In this document: positions 49,797 through 57,835 of the stretch, in pieces
Numbering within the stretch: position 1 is the first letter of the stretch
Layout: each line of letters starts with the position of its first letter
From: Planococcus sp. ISL-110
GTDB lineage: Bacteria; Bacillota; Bacilli; Bacillales_A; Planococcaceae
DNA length: 64,000 bases
Reading direction: 5' to 3'
NCBI RefSeq assembly: GCF_018613575.1
Contig: NZ_JAGGPX010000012.1
Span: forward strand, 1-64,000
Translations under genes and position numbers: made by a program
The notes under the pieces: model-generated
Told to the model about the DNA's origin: nothing
Seen by the model: only the letters and a program-made list of their open reading frames with translations
Database searches by the model: none

Positions 49797-50642
49797 TTAA
49801 TGTTCTTCAAAAACAAGGTGAACCGGGTTGGCAATCTGCACGTAGCCAATTTCCCTGTAGATTTTATTGGCCGCAGCATTGCTCAGGTCGGTGTAGAGCA
49901 TCACAAAATCAAATTCCAGCAGCAGCTCGTCTGTGACTTCAGCGACCAACGTCCGCGCATACCCTTTGCCACGGCGATGCTTCGGTGTAAATACGAAGGA
50001 AACCGTAATGCCGTTTTTGGAAGGACGCGCTTTCTTCATGCAGGAGACGACCACTCCATCCACTTCCCACACATAGATTTCTTTTCTTTCCAGAAAGTCG
50101 GCAATCCGGTGCGTTGCCTGTGCTTGAGTAGAGCGTTTGATCCCCGTGTCCACCTCAAAGAGCCTGTACCATTCCTCTAAGAGTTCCGCATCTTTTTTAC
50201 TGGCAATTCGCCAGGAACCGCCACTTTTATGCAAACCTTTATTAACCGCATCAATGCGGTATAAACCTTGGTTCATCAATACTTTTACCTGTTCTTCTGT
50301 CTGCTTGGTCCAAGCTTCCGCAAAAAGCCGGCTTGTTTCCTGTTCACCGACAACTCCACTTATTTCGATTCCAAGATTCTGCAAATGTTCAGCGATTTCT
50401 TTTTCAATTTCGGGAAGATTCCTGAAAATAACCAATTGCAAAGCATGCGGCGGAGTCATCAAACAAGCACCTACAATCTCGCCTTCGGTTTCTGCAATCG
50501 CCAAAAAGTATTCCTCATACTGATTGGCCTGAATTTGGCCAAGCACTCCAAGGAACAAGCTGTATATATCTTCATTCTTATACAACAACGGTGCCACTCT
50601 TTCCGTAAATGCTGCTGAATCCGAGCAGGTAAGCAATTCCAT
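49797..50642 (-). CDS. GNAT acetyltransferase (two-lobed)
   Basis: 281-aa protein. The C-terminal half (about 150-281) is a complete GNAT fold with FVFTPKHRRGKGYARTLVAEV as acetyl-CoA motif and YTDLSNAAANKIYREIGYV. The N-terminal half is a degenerate GNAT-like lobe without the acetyl-CoA loop. I prefer the ATG at 50642 (after GATGTGGGAAA) over the upstream ATG at 50678, which lacks a ribosome site. The substrate is unknown. Confidence 0.82.
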   Translation of the reverse strand: MELLTCSDSAAFTERVAPLLYKNEDIYSLFLGVLGQIQANQYEEYFLAIAETEGEIVGACLMTPPHALQLVIFRNLPEIEKEIAEHLQNLGIEISGVVGEQETSRLFAEAWTKQTEEQVKVLMNQGLYRIDAVNKGLHKSGGSWRIASKKDAELLEEWYRLFEVDTGIKRSTQAQATHRIADFLERKEIYVWEVDGVVVSCMKKARPSKNGITVSFVFTPKHRRGKGYARTLVAEVTDELLLEFDFVMLYTDLSNAAANKIYREIGYVQIANPVHLVFEEH

Positions 50643-50734
50643 TTTCCCACATCCATTTCTGTGGTAATTCCTCTTCATAAAGGTATTAGCTATATTATGG
50701 AAAATCTCCTGCTCATTTCCGTTATTTCTTTAAT

Positions 50735-50776
50735 AAAAACAACGTGCTCCGAAACAAAATCGGATACGTTGTTTTT
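50735..50776 (-). terminator. niaP-type gene terminator
   Basis: Stem AAAAACAACGT / ACGTTGTTTTT with an inner hairpin loop and T run on the minus strand, ten bases past the stop. Confidence 0.75.
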
Positions 50777-50785
50777 GAAGTTAAT

Positions 50786-52003
50786 CTATTCCAGTTCCAT
50801 TTGCTTTGTTTCGGTTCCCAGAAATGCCACAGCCATTGCACCGATGAGGATGGACACACAGAAAATCCCAAAAATCACATTGATGCCAATACCAGCCGTC
50901 AGCATCGAACCGACCAAGAGCGGCCCAAGAACTCCGCCAATCCGGCCAAACGATGCGGCCATACCTGTACCAGTTCCACGGATAACCGTCGGATACTGCT
51001 CCGGCGAATAGGCATATAATGCTCCCCACGCACCCAGGTTGAAGAACGACAGGAAAGCGCCGGCAACAATCAATAAGGTGATAGTATCTGCATTTCCAAA
51101 CGCCAGCGCACTGGCCGCTGTCCCGATCAAATATGTAACCAATACAAATTTCCGGCCAGCACGCTCGATAAGCCAAGCTGCGGAAAAATATCCAGGCAAT
51201 TGAGCCAGCGTCATAATCAAGACATACTGAAAGCTTTGGATAAGAGTAAATCCTTTAAGCACCATAACGCTTGGCAGCCACAGGAACATTCCATAATACG
51301 AAAAGACAACTGTAAACCAGACGATCCACAACATCATAGTAGGGCGTCTGTATTTTTTGGACCAGACTTCTTTGATGTTTGTGGAAACCGATCGCAGCAC
51401 ATCTTTTTTAGCAGAAAACTGTGGTGAATCCGGCAGATTGATGCGAAGATACAATGCATAAAGCGCTGGCAATGCAGTCAGCAACAACGCAACACGCCAT
51501 CCGAAAGACGGAATAATGAAATACGAAATAATTGCAGCAACCAGCCATCCGGCTGCCCAAAAACTTTCCAGCAGGACGACGACGCGTCCGCGCTCTTTTG
51601 CCGGCACACTTTCCGATACCAAAGTAGAGGCAACCGGCAATTCTCCACCCAGTCCCATCCCAACAAAAAAGCGCAGGATCATAAACGCTGCAAGTGTTGT
51701 AGTAAAGGCAGAAAGTCCACTGGCAATTGAAAACAGCAGTAAGGTGATGATGAATATCTTCTTCCTGCCAACACGGTCTGCATAGATGCCAAAAACGAAT
51801 GCACCAACCGCCATCCCGATTGAGTTGACGCTGCCGATCCAGCCCATTTGACTGGAAGTCAGTCCCCAGTCCACATGCAATGCCGCAATAACGAAAGCTA
51901 AGATTCCAACATCCATTGCATCAAAGAGCCACCCCAGTCCCGCGACCCACAATAATTTATTTCTTGAAATAGAACTTGGATTTTTCTCAGTTACGGTTGA
52001 CAT
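50786..52003 (-). CDS. niaP: MFS transporter, NiaP-like (niacin/aromatic acid uptake)
   Basis: 405-aa twelve-helix symporter of the aromatic acid:H+ group. It is strikingly like Bacillus NiaP (YceI transporter) from memory: LGWLFDAMDVGILAFVIAAL, MGWIGSVNSIGMAVGAFVFGIYADRVGRKKIF (MFS signature), VSESVPAKERGRVVVLLESFWAAGWLVAA and PEQYPTVIRGTGTGMAASFGRIGGVLGPLL. The likely cargo is nicotinic acid or a related aromatic carboxylate. AAGGAGGGCGGCA precedes the ATG. The promoter carries an inverted repeat that could be a NiaR-type operator. Confidence 0.82.
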   Translation of the reverse strand: MSTVTEKNPSSISRNKLLWVAGLGWLFDAMDVGILAFVIAALHVDWGLTSSQMGWIGSVNSIGMAVGAFVFGIYADRVGRKKIFIITLLLFSIASGLSAFTTTLAAFMILRFFVGMGLGGELPVASTLVSESVPAKERGRVVVLLESFWAAGWLVAAIISYFIIPSFGWRVALLLTALPALYALYLRINLPDSPQFSAKKDVLRSVSTNIKEVWSKKYRRPTMMLWIVWFTVVFSYYGMFLWLPSVMVLKGFTLIQSFQYVLIMTLAQLPGYFSAAWLIERAGRKFVLVTYLIGTAASALAFGNADTITLLIVAGAFLSFFNLGAWGALYAYSPEQYPTVIRGTGTGMAASFGRIGGVLGPLLVGSMLTAGIGINVIFGIFCVSILIGAMAVAFLGTETKQMELE

Positions 52004-52028
52004 TGCCGCCCTCCTTGTCTTGACACAT

Positions 52029-52078
52029 GTATAGTTCTATCTTTACACAACTATACGCTCACGGCGAATCTGTGACAA
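52029..52078 (-). promoter_or_regulatory. niaP-type promoter with inverted repeat
   Basis: On the minus strand TTGTCA (52073-52078), 17 bases, TATAGT (52050-52055). GTATAGTT (52029-52036) and AACTATAC (52049-52056) form a perfect 8-bp inverted repeat with a 12-base gap, overlapping the -10. This looks like a repressor site, possibly NiaR. Confidence 0.62.
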
Positions 52079-52173
52079 GTCCAGATTGAAAAGTCTGTTT
52101 TTTTCAATCAAATAATATTTTATGGTGCTTAAGCTAACTGTTTCCACACGTTAACAAGAGCAGGAAAATCCCC

Positions 52174-53022
52174 TTACAAACTTTCATCAGAAGAATTATT
52201 TGCCGAGAAGATAATGGCCGTATTGACACTGATCATCATCGCTGCCTGCCGTTCTTGCATCAAGGTTTCCAGCGAAGTAGAAAACGCCATGGCAGAGATA
52301 TTCTGTACATCTATATTATCGACCATTGCCTGCTGGACAGCGGTCGAAAAAGCCATATCCTTGTACCAGCGGAAAATCTTGTTTTTTCCAGTTCACGCGT
52401 GTTTTCCGCAATTTCTTTCAGCGCTTCGCCCCCCCCCCACTTGGGTCACCGCTAAAAAACCAAGAATAGGAAACTGCGCCAAACGGATTTTGATTTTTTC
52501 ATCTTTGAAAAGTTGATGGATGGCCAATACCCTTCCCACCATTCCTGGATCATAAGCCGGTGAATCGAAGGTCATGATCCAGGACAGCCATTGAAGGTCA
52601 TTGCCCATCGTAAAGCCTTGTTCACGTAAATCGTGGTAATACATATTCATTGTCGCTGCCCGCTCCGCTTCTTCCGGACTCTTCATCAGCAGAGCAGCCA
52701 GATACGTATAGGAAGTTTTCCAAAACCCCGCGTTATTCAGCTCTTTCTGATTTTGATTGACCAGCTTCAACGAACTTTCTAGATCCTCTTTTTTTGCCAC
52801 CATGAAAGCTTCTGCTATATGAAGCAGATGGGAGCGCAGTAGTGAAGTCCATCCCTCATTCTTTTTAATGATTCCAACTGCCCTTTCATGCATTTCCGCA
52901 TCAAAAGCTTGATCACGCGACAAGTATATATTGGTGACAGCCAATGCAATTCGTTTATCTACGTCCTCCCCTGTTGTTTTTGACACTTCCGAGAAAGCTT
53001 GTTCAATTCGTTTGATATCCAT
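52174..53022 (-). pseudogene. DUF4003 family protein, frameshifted
   Basis: The first ~195 codons (MDIKRIEQAFSEVSKTTGEDVDKRIALAV ... FPILGFLAVTQVG) encode a DUF4003-type helical protein. The frame then meets a run of ten G (minus strand; 52429-52438) and stops after 15 more codons. With nine G the natural continuation EALKEIAENTRELEK appears. A second shift at an A6 run near 52390 is needed to reach FRWYKDMAFSTAVQQAMVDNID ... SSDESL, which ends at 52174. Two compensating homopolymer indels point to sequencing error or slippage rather than old decay. The family's function is unknown. Confidence 0.78.
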
Positions 53023-53027
53023 AGAAA

Positions 53028-53066
53028 AAGCCTCCTTTTCTCTCTACTGAGAGAAAAGGAGGCTTA
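53028..53066 (-). terminator. zupT terminator that also contains the next gene's ribosome site
   Basis: Stem AAGCCTCCTTTTCTC / GAGAAAAGGAGGCTT with a T run. On the minus strand its 3' arm holds AAGGAGG, the ribosome site of the DUF4003 gene, whose ATG follows directly. Confidence 0.82.
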
Positions 53067-53077
53067 AAGTTTCAAGA

Positions 53078-53887
53078 TTAGAGGATCAATACCAGGCTGA
53101 CAGCCATTACCGCCATGCCGGCTACCAATCCATAGATGGATAGATGCGCTTCGTCGTAACGTTTTGCAGCAGGCAATAGTTCATCCAGGGAAATGAAAAC
53201 CATAATTCCCGCCACCCCGGCGAATATAATACCAAATAACGTATCGCTGAGAAATGGCATCAGGAACAGCCAGGCAGCAATTGCTCCGATCGGTTCTGAA
53301 ATACCTGAAAGAAAACTGTATTGAAAAGCTTTTTTCCGGCTCCCGGTTGCATAATAAATCGGAACCGACACAGCAATTCCCTCTGGAATATTGTGGATGG
53401 CTACTGCGATAGCGATGGCGATTCCGAGGGCAGGATCCTGCATTGCCGACATGAATGTCGCAATCCCTTCCGGAAAGTTATGGATACCAATCGCCAAAGC
53501 TGTAAAAATACCCATCTTTCGAAGCCGGGCATATTCATCATTGGTCGGTCCTTCATCCATGTCCTCCACCGTTTTGACTTCATGCGGATTTCCAAGTTGC
53601 GGCAGGATCCGATCCAATATCGCCATGAAAATCATTCCGCCGAAAAAGCCAGCCAACGTCAGCCAGTAACCCATGCTTTCGCCATGGGCGTTCGTCAAGG
53701 AATCTTTTGCTTTAACAAAGATTTCAATTAAGGAAACGTAAATCATCACCCCAGCCGAAAAACCCAGCGAGACCGACAGGAATTTCGTGTTGGTGCGGGA
53801 TGCAAAAAATGCGAGGAGACTGCCAATCCCAGTGGCCAGTCCTGCAAAAAGAGTTAGTCCAAGCGCAAATAAGACTGTACTATCCAT
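53078..53887 (-). CDS. zupT: ZIP family metal transporter ZupT
   Basis: 269-aa eight-helix divalent-cation importer (Zn, Fe, Mn, Co). The binuclear metal site is visible in helices 4 and 5: AIGIHNFPEGIATFMSA and AVAIHNIPEGIAVSVPI. Helix 2 carries SLGFSAGVMIYVSLIEIF. AGAAGGC precedes the ATG. It is single in its promoter unit, followed by a terminator and the DUF4003 gene. Confidence 0.93.
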   Translation of the reverse strand: MDSTVLFALGLTLFAGLATGIGSLLAFFASRTNTKFLSVSLGFSAGVMIYVSLIEIFVKAKDSLTNAHGESMGYWLTLAGFFGGMIFMAILDRILPQLGNPHEVKTVEDMDEGPTNDEYARLRKMGIFTALAIGIHNFPEGIATFMSAMQDPALGIAIAIAVAIHNIPEGIAVSVPIYYATGSRKKAFQYSFLSGISEPIGAIAAWLFLMPFLSDTLFGIIFAGVAGIMVFISLDELLPAAKRYDEAHLSIYGLVAGMAVMAVSLVLIL

Positions 53888-53987
53888 AGATATGCCTTCT
53901 TTCCAATTCTAGTGAATATGGTTATTCTACACTTAAAGTTTCCTTCGTACACCTTTTTTTAATAAGGAAAGATTTTCTATTATTCAT

Positions 53988-54632
53988 TTATTTCACTCTC
54001 CCCAGCAAACCTTTCAGCTTGTGCCAATCTGCGTCCTTCAAGGCACGGACGGATGGATTATAAAAAACACTTGCCGGATGAAAAGTCGGGAAAACATGGT
54101 AAACTTCAACGGTTTCTTCAAAACTGCCCTCTTCTTCGTTCCAGTATAAAATCGGCGTCTCCATTAAGACCCCATGAAGTTCCGTGACTCTTGCCTTCGG
54201 ACCGATCAACCGCTGCAAGCCGATATTTCCAAGTGTCACAATCAACGGCGGCTGGACATCTTGAATCTCCGTGTCCAATATCGGCGCATGCGCAATAATT
54301 TCTTTTTTGGTCGGTGCCCTGTTGTATTTTCTTTCAATAGTTTCGCCATTGCGCTTTTTTTTCGTTCCCCATTTATAAGGCCTGCTCCGCACCGCGCTTG
54401 TAATATAGACATCTTCCCTTGCCAAACCGACACTCTCAAGAGAAGCCATCAACTCTTTTCCCGCCCGTCCTGTGAATGGGATGCCCGTTTCTACTTCATT
54501 TTCTCCCGGGGCTTCTCCCACCAGCATGATTGCCGGATTTTCAGGACCACTCCCCCAAACAAACCCCTCAATGGGGTGCCCTTTGATTCTTTTTTTGCCC
54601 AATGCAGCTAGTTCTTCCGAAATTCTGTACAT
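53988..54632 (-). CDS. Uracil-DNA glycosylase-like protein without iron-sulfur cysteines
   Basis: 214-aa member of the UDG superfamily closest to family 4/5. Motif A LVGEAPGENEVETGIPFTGRAGKEL, the central PPLIVTLGNIGLQRL and motif B FPTFHPASVFYNPSVR are clear. All four cysteines that bind the [4Fe-4S] cluster in family 4 are missing; the protein has no Cys at all. The KCRP and EACxP-type positions read RSRP and IAHAP. It may be an active cluster-free enzyme or have another base specificity. AGAGGTGAAGTGGA precedes the ATG. Confidence 0.82.
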   Translation of the reverse strand: MYRISEELAALGKKRIKGHPIEGFVWGSGPENPAIMLVGEAPGENEVETGIPFTGRAGKELMASLESVGLAREDVYITSAVRSRPYKWGTKKKRNGETIERKYNRAPTKKEIIAHAPILDTEIQDVQPPLIVTLGNIGLQRLIGPKARVTELHGVLMETPILYWNEEEGSFEETVEVYHVFPTFHPASVFYNPSVRALKDADWHKLKGLLGRVK

Positions 54633-54661
54633 TCCACTTCACCTCTATTATTTTTAATGTA

Positions 54662-54740
54662 CGTAAGGAAACCTTACACGAAATAAAAATAACTCTTGCA
54701 TTATCAGAAAATATAGATTAATATGTTAACAAACCTAACA
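54662..54740 (+). promoter_or_regulatory. glnK-amt promoter with two TnrA/GlnR boxes
   Basis: TTGCAT (54696-54701), 17 bases, TAATAT (54719-54724). TGTTAACAAACCTAACA (54724-54740) is a perfect TGTNAN7TNACA box at the start point. CGTAAGGAAACCTTACA (54662-54678) is a second box with one mismatch, about 60 bases upstream. An upstream activating plus a downstream repressing site would give expression only under nitrogen limitation. Confidence 0.78.
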
Positions 54741-54756
54741 TGAAGGAGGAAAAGAC

Positions 54757-55098
54757 ATGAAAAAGATTGAAACGATTATTCGGCCATCGGTTTTCGCAGA
54801 CGTTCGCCAAGCTTTGGCGCTTGAAGGAATAGACGGTTTGAGTGTAACGGAAATTGCCGGAATCGGAAAGCAGGAAGGCCGAGTCGGTTTATTCCGCGGC
54901 AACGCCTATACGATGGAATTTTCTCCAAAACTGAAATTGGAGATGGTGGTGGATGACCATAAGGTCGAAGACATCATCCAGGCTTTACTGGAATACGCTT
55001 CGACTGGCCAAGTCGGAGATGGCAAGATTTTCATTTTGCCTGTCGAAGAAGCTATACGGATCAGAACAAAAGAACGCGGCGCAGTCGCGATTGGATAA
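54757..55098 (+). CDS. glnK: P-II family nitrogen regulator (GlnK/NrgB)
   Basis: 113-aa PII protein that senses ATP/ADP and 2-oxoglutarate and blocks the ammonium channel. PII landmarks are MKKIETIIRPSVFADVRQAL at the start, GRVGLFRGNAYTMEFSPKLKLEMVVDD spanning the T-loop, and TGQVGDGKIFILPVEEAIRIRTKERG (B- and C-loops). The T-loop Tyr is present, but uridylylation is not expected in Bacillota. GAAGGAGGAAAAGAC precedes the ATG. Order glnK-amt is the reverse of Bacillus nrgA-nrgB. Confidence 0.95.
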   Translation: MKKIETIIRPSVFADVRQALALEGIDGLSVTEIAGIGKQEGRVGLFRGNAYTMEFSPKLKLEMVVDDHKVEDIIQALLEYASTGQVGDGKIFILPVEEAIRIRTKERGAVAIG

Positions 55099-55110
55099 GG
55101 AGGAGATTGG

Positions 55111-56400
55111 ATGGAAGCAGTTCAAAGTTCAGTAGATATGTTATGGGTGATGCTCGGAGCCATGTTGGTATTTTTCATGCACGCAGGATTCGCCATGGTG
55201 GAATCAGGCTTTACACGTTCTAAAAACACTTTGAATATTTTAATGAAAAACATGATCACTGTTTCGCTTGGGTCGATTCTTTATTTTATCGTCGGGTACG
55301 CTCTTATGTTTGGCCCTTCGTCTTTTGGATTGATCGGTACACAAGGGTTTGCGCTATCAGGTGTTGAAGACATCGGGTTCTTTGTCTTCCAGGCTGTGTT
55401 CGCTGCCACTTGCGCAACAATCATTTCGGGAGCTGTAGCCGAGCGGATGCATTTATCCGCTTATATTCTATTGACGATTGCCATGACTGCAGTTATTTAT
55501 CCGATTGTTGGACATTGGGTATGGGGCGGCGGCTGGTTGTCACAGATTGGCTTTATTGATTTCGCCGGTTCAACTGTTGTGCATTTAACCGGGGCAGTAG
55601 CTGCATTTGTCGCAGCTTGGAAAATCGGTCCACGCATCGGCAAGTACAGCGGAAAAACCGTCAATACGATTCCTGGCCACAGTTTGCCACTTGGCGCATT
55701 AGGTGTTTTCATCCTTTGGCTTGGCTGGTTCGGCTTTAATGGTGGCAGCACCTTGGCAGCTGACCCTGCTCTCGTGCCTCCAGTAATTGCCAATACACTA
55801 TTGGCAGCATCTGCCGGCGTGATCGCCACTGCGGGATATACTCGTTTGCGCTATGGCCGTATTGACGCTTCCTTAACGATGAACGGTGCACTTGCAGGCC
55901 TTGTCGGAATTACGGCAGGAGCAGCGAACGTTTCACTTGTCGGCGCTCTTGCTATCGGCTTAATCGCTGGAGTTGTCATGACTGAAGCTATTCGTTTGCT
56001 TGATTCTAAAATTCGTGTCGATGATCCGGTCGGAGCTATTTCCGTTCACGGTATTGCAGGTATCTGGGGGACGCTTGCAGTCGGCTTGTTTGATACTACG
56101 GGCGGCTTGCTTTATGGAGGCGGAGTAGAAATTCTTGGCCTCCAGGCAGTCGGCATTCTGGCTGTAATTGCTTGGGCTTCTATCTCAACCGGATTGGTGT
56201 TGTTCGCCGTCGGCAGCCTTACACCACTTAGAGTAACTGCTGAAGAAGAAGAAGTAGGATTGGATTTTTCAGAGCACGGTTCACAAGCTTACTCCATGCA
56301 GGATGTTCTGTTGGGCTCACCAACAGGGAGCAGCGATTCATTCGCGCACCGGCTGAATCAGCTGGGCGATGCACCCACTTCTCAAAAACCGACTTCATAA
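55111..56400 (+). CDS. amt: Ammonium transporter (Amt/NrgA)
   Basis: 429-aa eleven-helix ammonium channel. The twin pore histidines lie in VVHLTGAVAAFVAAWKIGPR and ISVHGIAGIWGTLAVGLF. The phenylalanine gate region and GAVAERMHLSAY are also conserved, along with FNGGSTLAADP. The C-terminal cytoplasmic tail (about residues 375-429) is acidic and hydrophilic and should contact GlnK. It begins 12 bases after glnK with AAGGAGGAGATTGG. Under TnrA/GlnR-type control. Confidence 0.95.
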   Translation: MEAVQSSVDMLWVMLGAMLVFFMHAGFAMVESGFTRSKNTLNILMKNMITVSLGSILYFIVGYALMFGPSSFGLIGTQGFALSGVEDIGFFVFQAVFAATCATIISGAVAERMHLSAYILLTIAMTAVIYPIVGHWVWGGGWLSQIGFIDFAGSTVVHLTGAVAAFVAAWKIGPRIGKYSGKTVNTIPGHSLPLGALGVFILWLGWFGFNGGSTLAADPALVPPVIANTLLAASAGVIATAGYTRLRYGRIDASLTMNGALAGLVGITAGAANVSLVGALAIGLIAGVVMTEAIRLLDSKIRVDDPVGAISVHGIAGIWGTLAVGLFDTTGGLLYGGGVEILGLQAVGILAVIAWASISTGLVLFAVGSLTPLRVTAEEEEVGLDFSEHGSQAYSMQDVLLGSPTGSSDSFAHRLNQLGDAPTSQKPTS

Positions 56401-56410
56401 CCCAAAATAA

Positions 56411-56453
56411 AAAAAGAGGAATTTCCGGTTATTCCGGAAATTCCTCTTTTTTT
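56411..56453. terminator. Bidirectional terminator between amt and PAP2 genes
   Basis: Perfect stem AAAAAGAGGAATTTCCGG / CCGGAAATTCCTCTTTTT with a short loop and T runs both ways. It overlaps the PAP2 stop codon. Confidence 0.9.
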
Positions 56454-57067
56454 CGCGCTTCATCTCTTTTGTGGAACTGGCGCTCACGTATCTCGTACCA
56501 GACGGCTACGGCCACAAACCAGGCATATCCAGCAAAAAGGCCCGCTGTTACATCAGAGAAGTAATTTTCTCCTCCCGCCACTCTCGATAAGGCGACTATC
56601 AGGGACAGGCCAACAGCCAACAGCCAGACCACCATCTTCGTTTTTCTTGAGGAACTGTCTCCTGCAATGAAATAAGCCAATGTGAAAAGATACAATAAGC
56701 CAACCATTGCATGGTTTGATGGGAAACTAAAGGATTCCAGGCCATGCGGCAAATCCGGACGCGGACGCCCAAACCATTCTCGCATCAACTGATTCAGCAC
56801 ATTTCCTACACCCACAGCCAGAAAGACGAACAGCATTCCCCGATAATTTTTCCGGAACAGCCACAGGTAGACGAGCAGCGAAAGACTCACAGCAGCTATC
56901 AGCCATGGTTCTCCTATAAATGACATGCTGCCGAGAAGACGCTGCCCGCCAAACAGTTCCGACGCCTGCCGGTCGATTTGAATAACGGCATTCCCAGAGT
57001 AGTTTCCAAATATGGCAAAGAACCCAAGCAAGGTCGCTACTGCCATTGGATAAAAAAGACGCTTCAC
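56429..57067 (-). CDS. PAP2 family protein with altered third motif
   Basis: 212-aa six-helix membrane phosphatase-fold protein (type 2 phosphatidic acid phosphatase; undecaprenyl-PP or phosphatidylglycerophosphate are typical substrates). Motif 1 reads REWFGRPRPD, motif 2 PSNHAM. Motif 3, normally SRxxxxxHxxxD, reads SRVAGGENYFSD: the nucleophile His position is Asn. The product may be inactive or use another residue. The GTG at 57067 is preferred, spaced from GAGGGTGG; an upstream GTG at 57076 overlaps the ribosome site. Confidence 0.82.
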   Translation of the reverse strand: MKRLFYPMAVATLLGFFAIFGNYSGNAVIQIDRQASELFGGQRLLGSMSFIGEPWLIAAVSLSLLVYLWLFRKNYRGMLFVFLAVGVGNVLNQLMREWFGRPRPDLPHGLESFSFPSNHAMVGLLYLFTLAYFIAGDSSSRKTKMVVWLLAVGLSLIVALSRVAGGENYFSDVTAGLFAGYAWFVAVAVWYEIRERQFHKRDEARKKEEFPE

Positions 57068-57117
57068 GACATCCACCCTCTTTCATCATTACCTACAGTT
57101 TATCATAAGCAAAATGA

Positions 57118-57148
57118 AAAGCCCGTTTGCCATATCGGCAAGCGGGCT
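57118..57148 (-). terminator. Terminator of the ABC exporter operon
   Basis: Stem AGCCCGTTTGCC / GGCAAGCGGGCT (one wobble pair) with a TTTTC tract on the minus strand. Confidence 0.82.
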
Positions 57149-57163
57149 CGATTATCATTCCAG

Positions 57164-57832
57164 TTACTGCAGTTCCAGAACGCCATCAACCATCTTGTAG
57201 ACTTTGTCACAATAATCGACTAGACGGATATCGTGCGTCACCACAATCGTCGTTGTTTTCTTGCTTTTCGTTTCTTCCTTGAGTAATTCCATAACTTCAT
57301 AAGCACGGTCGGAATCCAAAGAAGCTGTCGGCTCATCCGCCAAAATAATGGATGGATTGCTGTATAGCGCTTTAGCGATGGCAACCCGCTGGCGTTCTCC
57401 TCCAGAAAGATCCGAAGGGTATTTGCCGCGGAGGTCGCCAATCCCCAAATCTTTGTAAAGCTGTTCAAGCTGTTCTTTGTTCATGTTGTCTTTTTTCACT
57501 TTATCCAATAGCTTCAACTGCTTTTCCACCGTCAAGAACGGTACCAAATTCGAAGCCTGCAGGATAAAGCCGATTTCCTTTAGGCGAATCCTAGAAAGCT
57601 GTTTTTCATTTAAAGTGGAGATATTTGCATTGTTGATCAGAACTTCTCCAGTTGTTGGCGACAAAAGCCCTCCGGCGATCGTTAAAAATGTGCTTTTTCC
57701 GGAACCGGAAGGCCCGATCACCGCAATCAATTCTCCTTGTTCTGCATGAAAGTTCGTTTCTTTCAGCGCATCCACTTTTTTGTGGCCTGTGCCAAACGAT
57801 TTTTCCACCTGTTTCATTTCCAATACTGCCAT
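57164..57832 (-). CDS. ABC transporter ATP-binding protein (MacB/HrtA-like)
   Basis: 222-aa ATPase with Walker A GPSGSGKST (about residues 39-47), signature LSGGERQRVAIAKAL, Walker B IILADEPTASLDSDRA and switch His in VVTHDIRLVDYCDKV. Three bases separate it from the FtsX-type permease gene upstream. The pair is of the MacB/LolCDE/HrtAB type, which works by mechanotransmission rather than classical transport. Placement beside hmoA and a siderophore importer makes heme export a reasonable guess. TGGAGGTTAAATC precedes the ATG. Confidence 0.88.
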   Translation of the reverse strand: MAVLEMKQVEKSFGTGHKKVDALKETNFHAEQGELIAVIGPSGSGKSTFLTIAGGLLSPTTGEVLINNANISTLNEKQLSRIRLKEIGFILQASNLVPFLTVEKQLKLLDKVKKDNMNKEQLEQLYKDLGIGDLRGKYPSDLSGGERQRVAIAKALYSNPSIILADEPTASLDSDRAYEVMELLKEETKSKKTTTIVVTHDIRLVDYCDKVYKMVDGVLELQ

Positions 57833-57835
57833 GAT

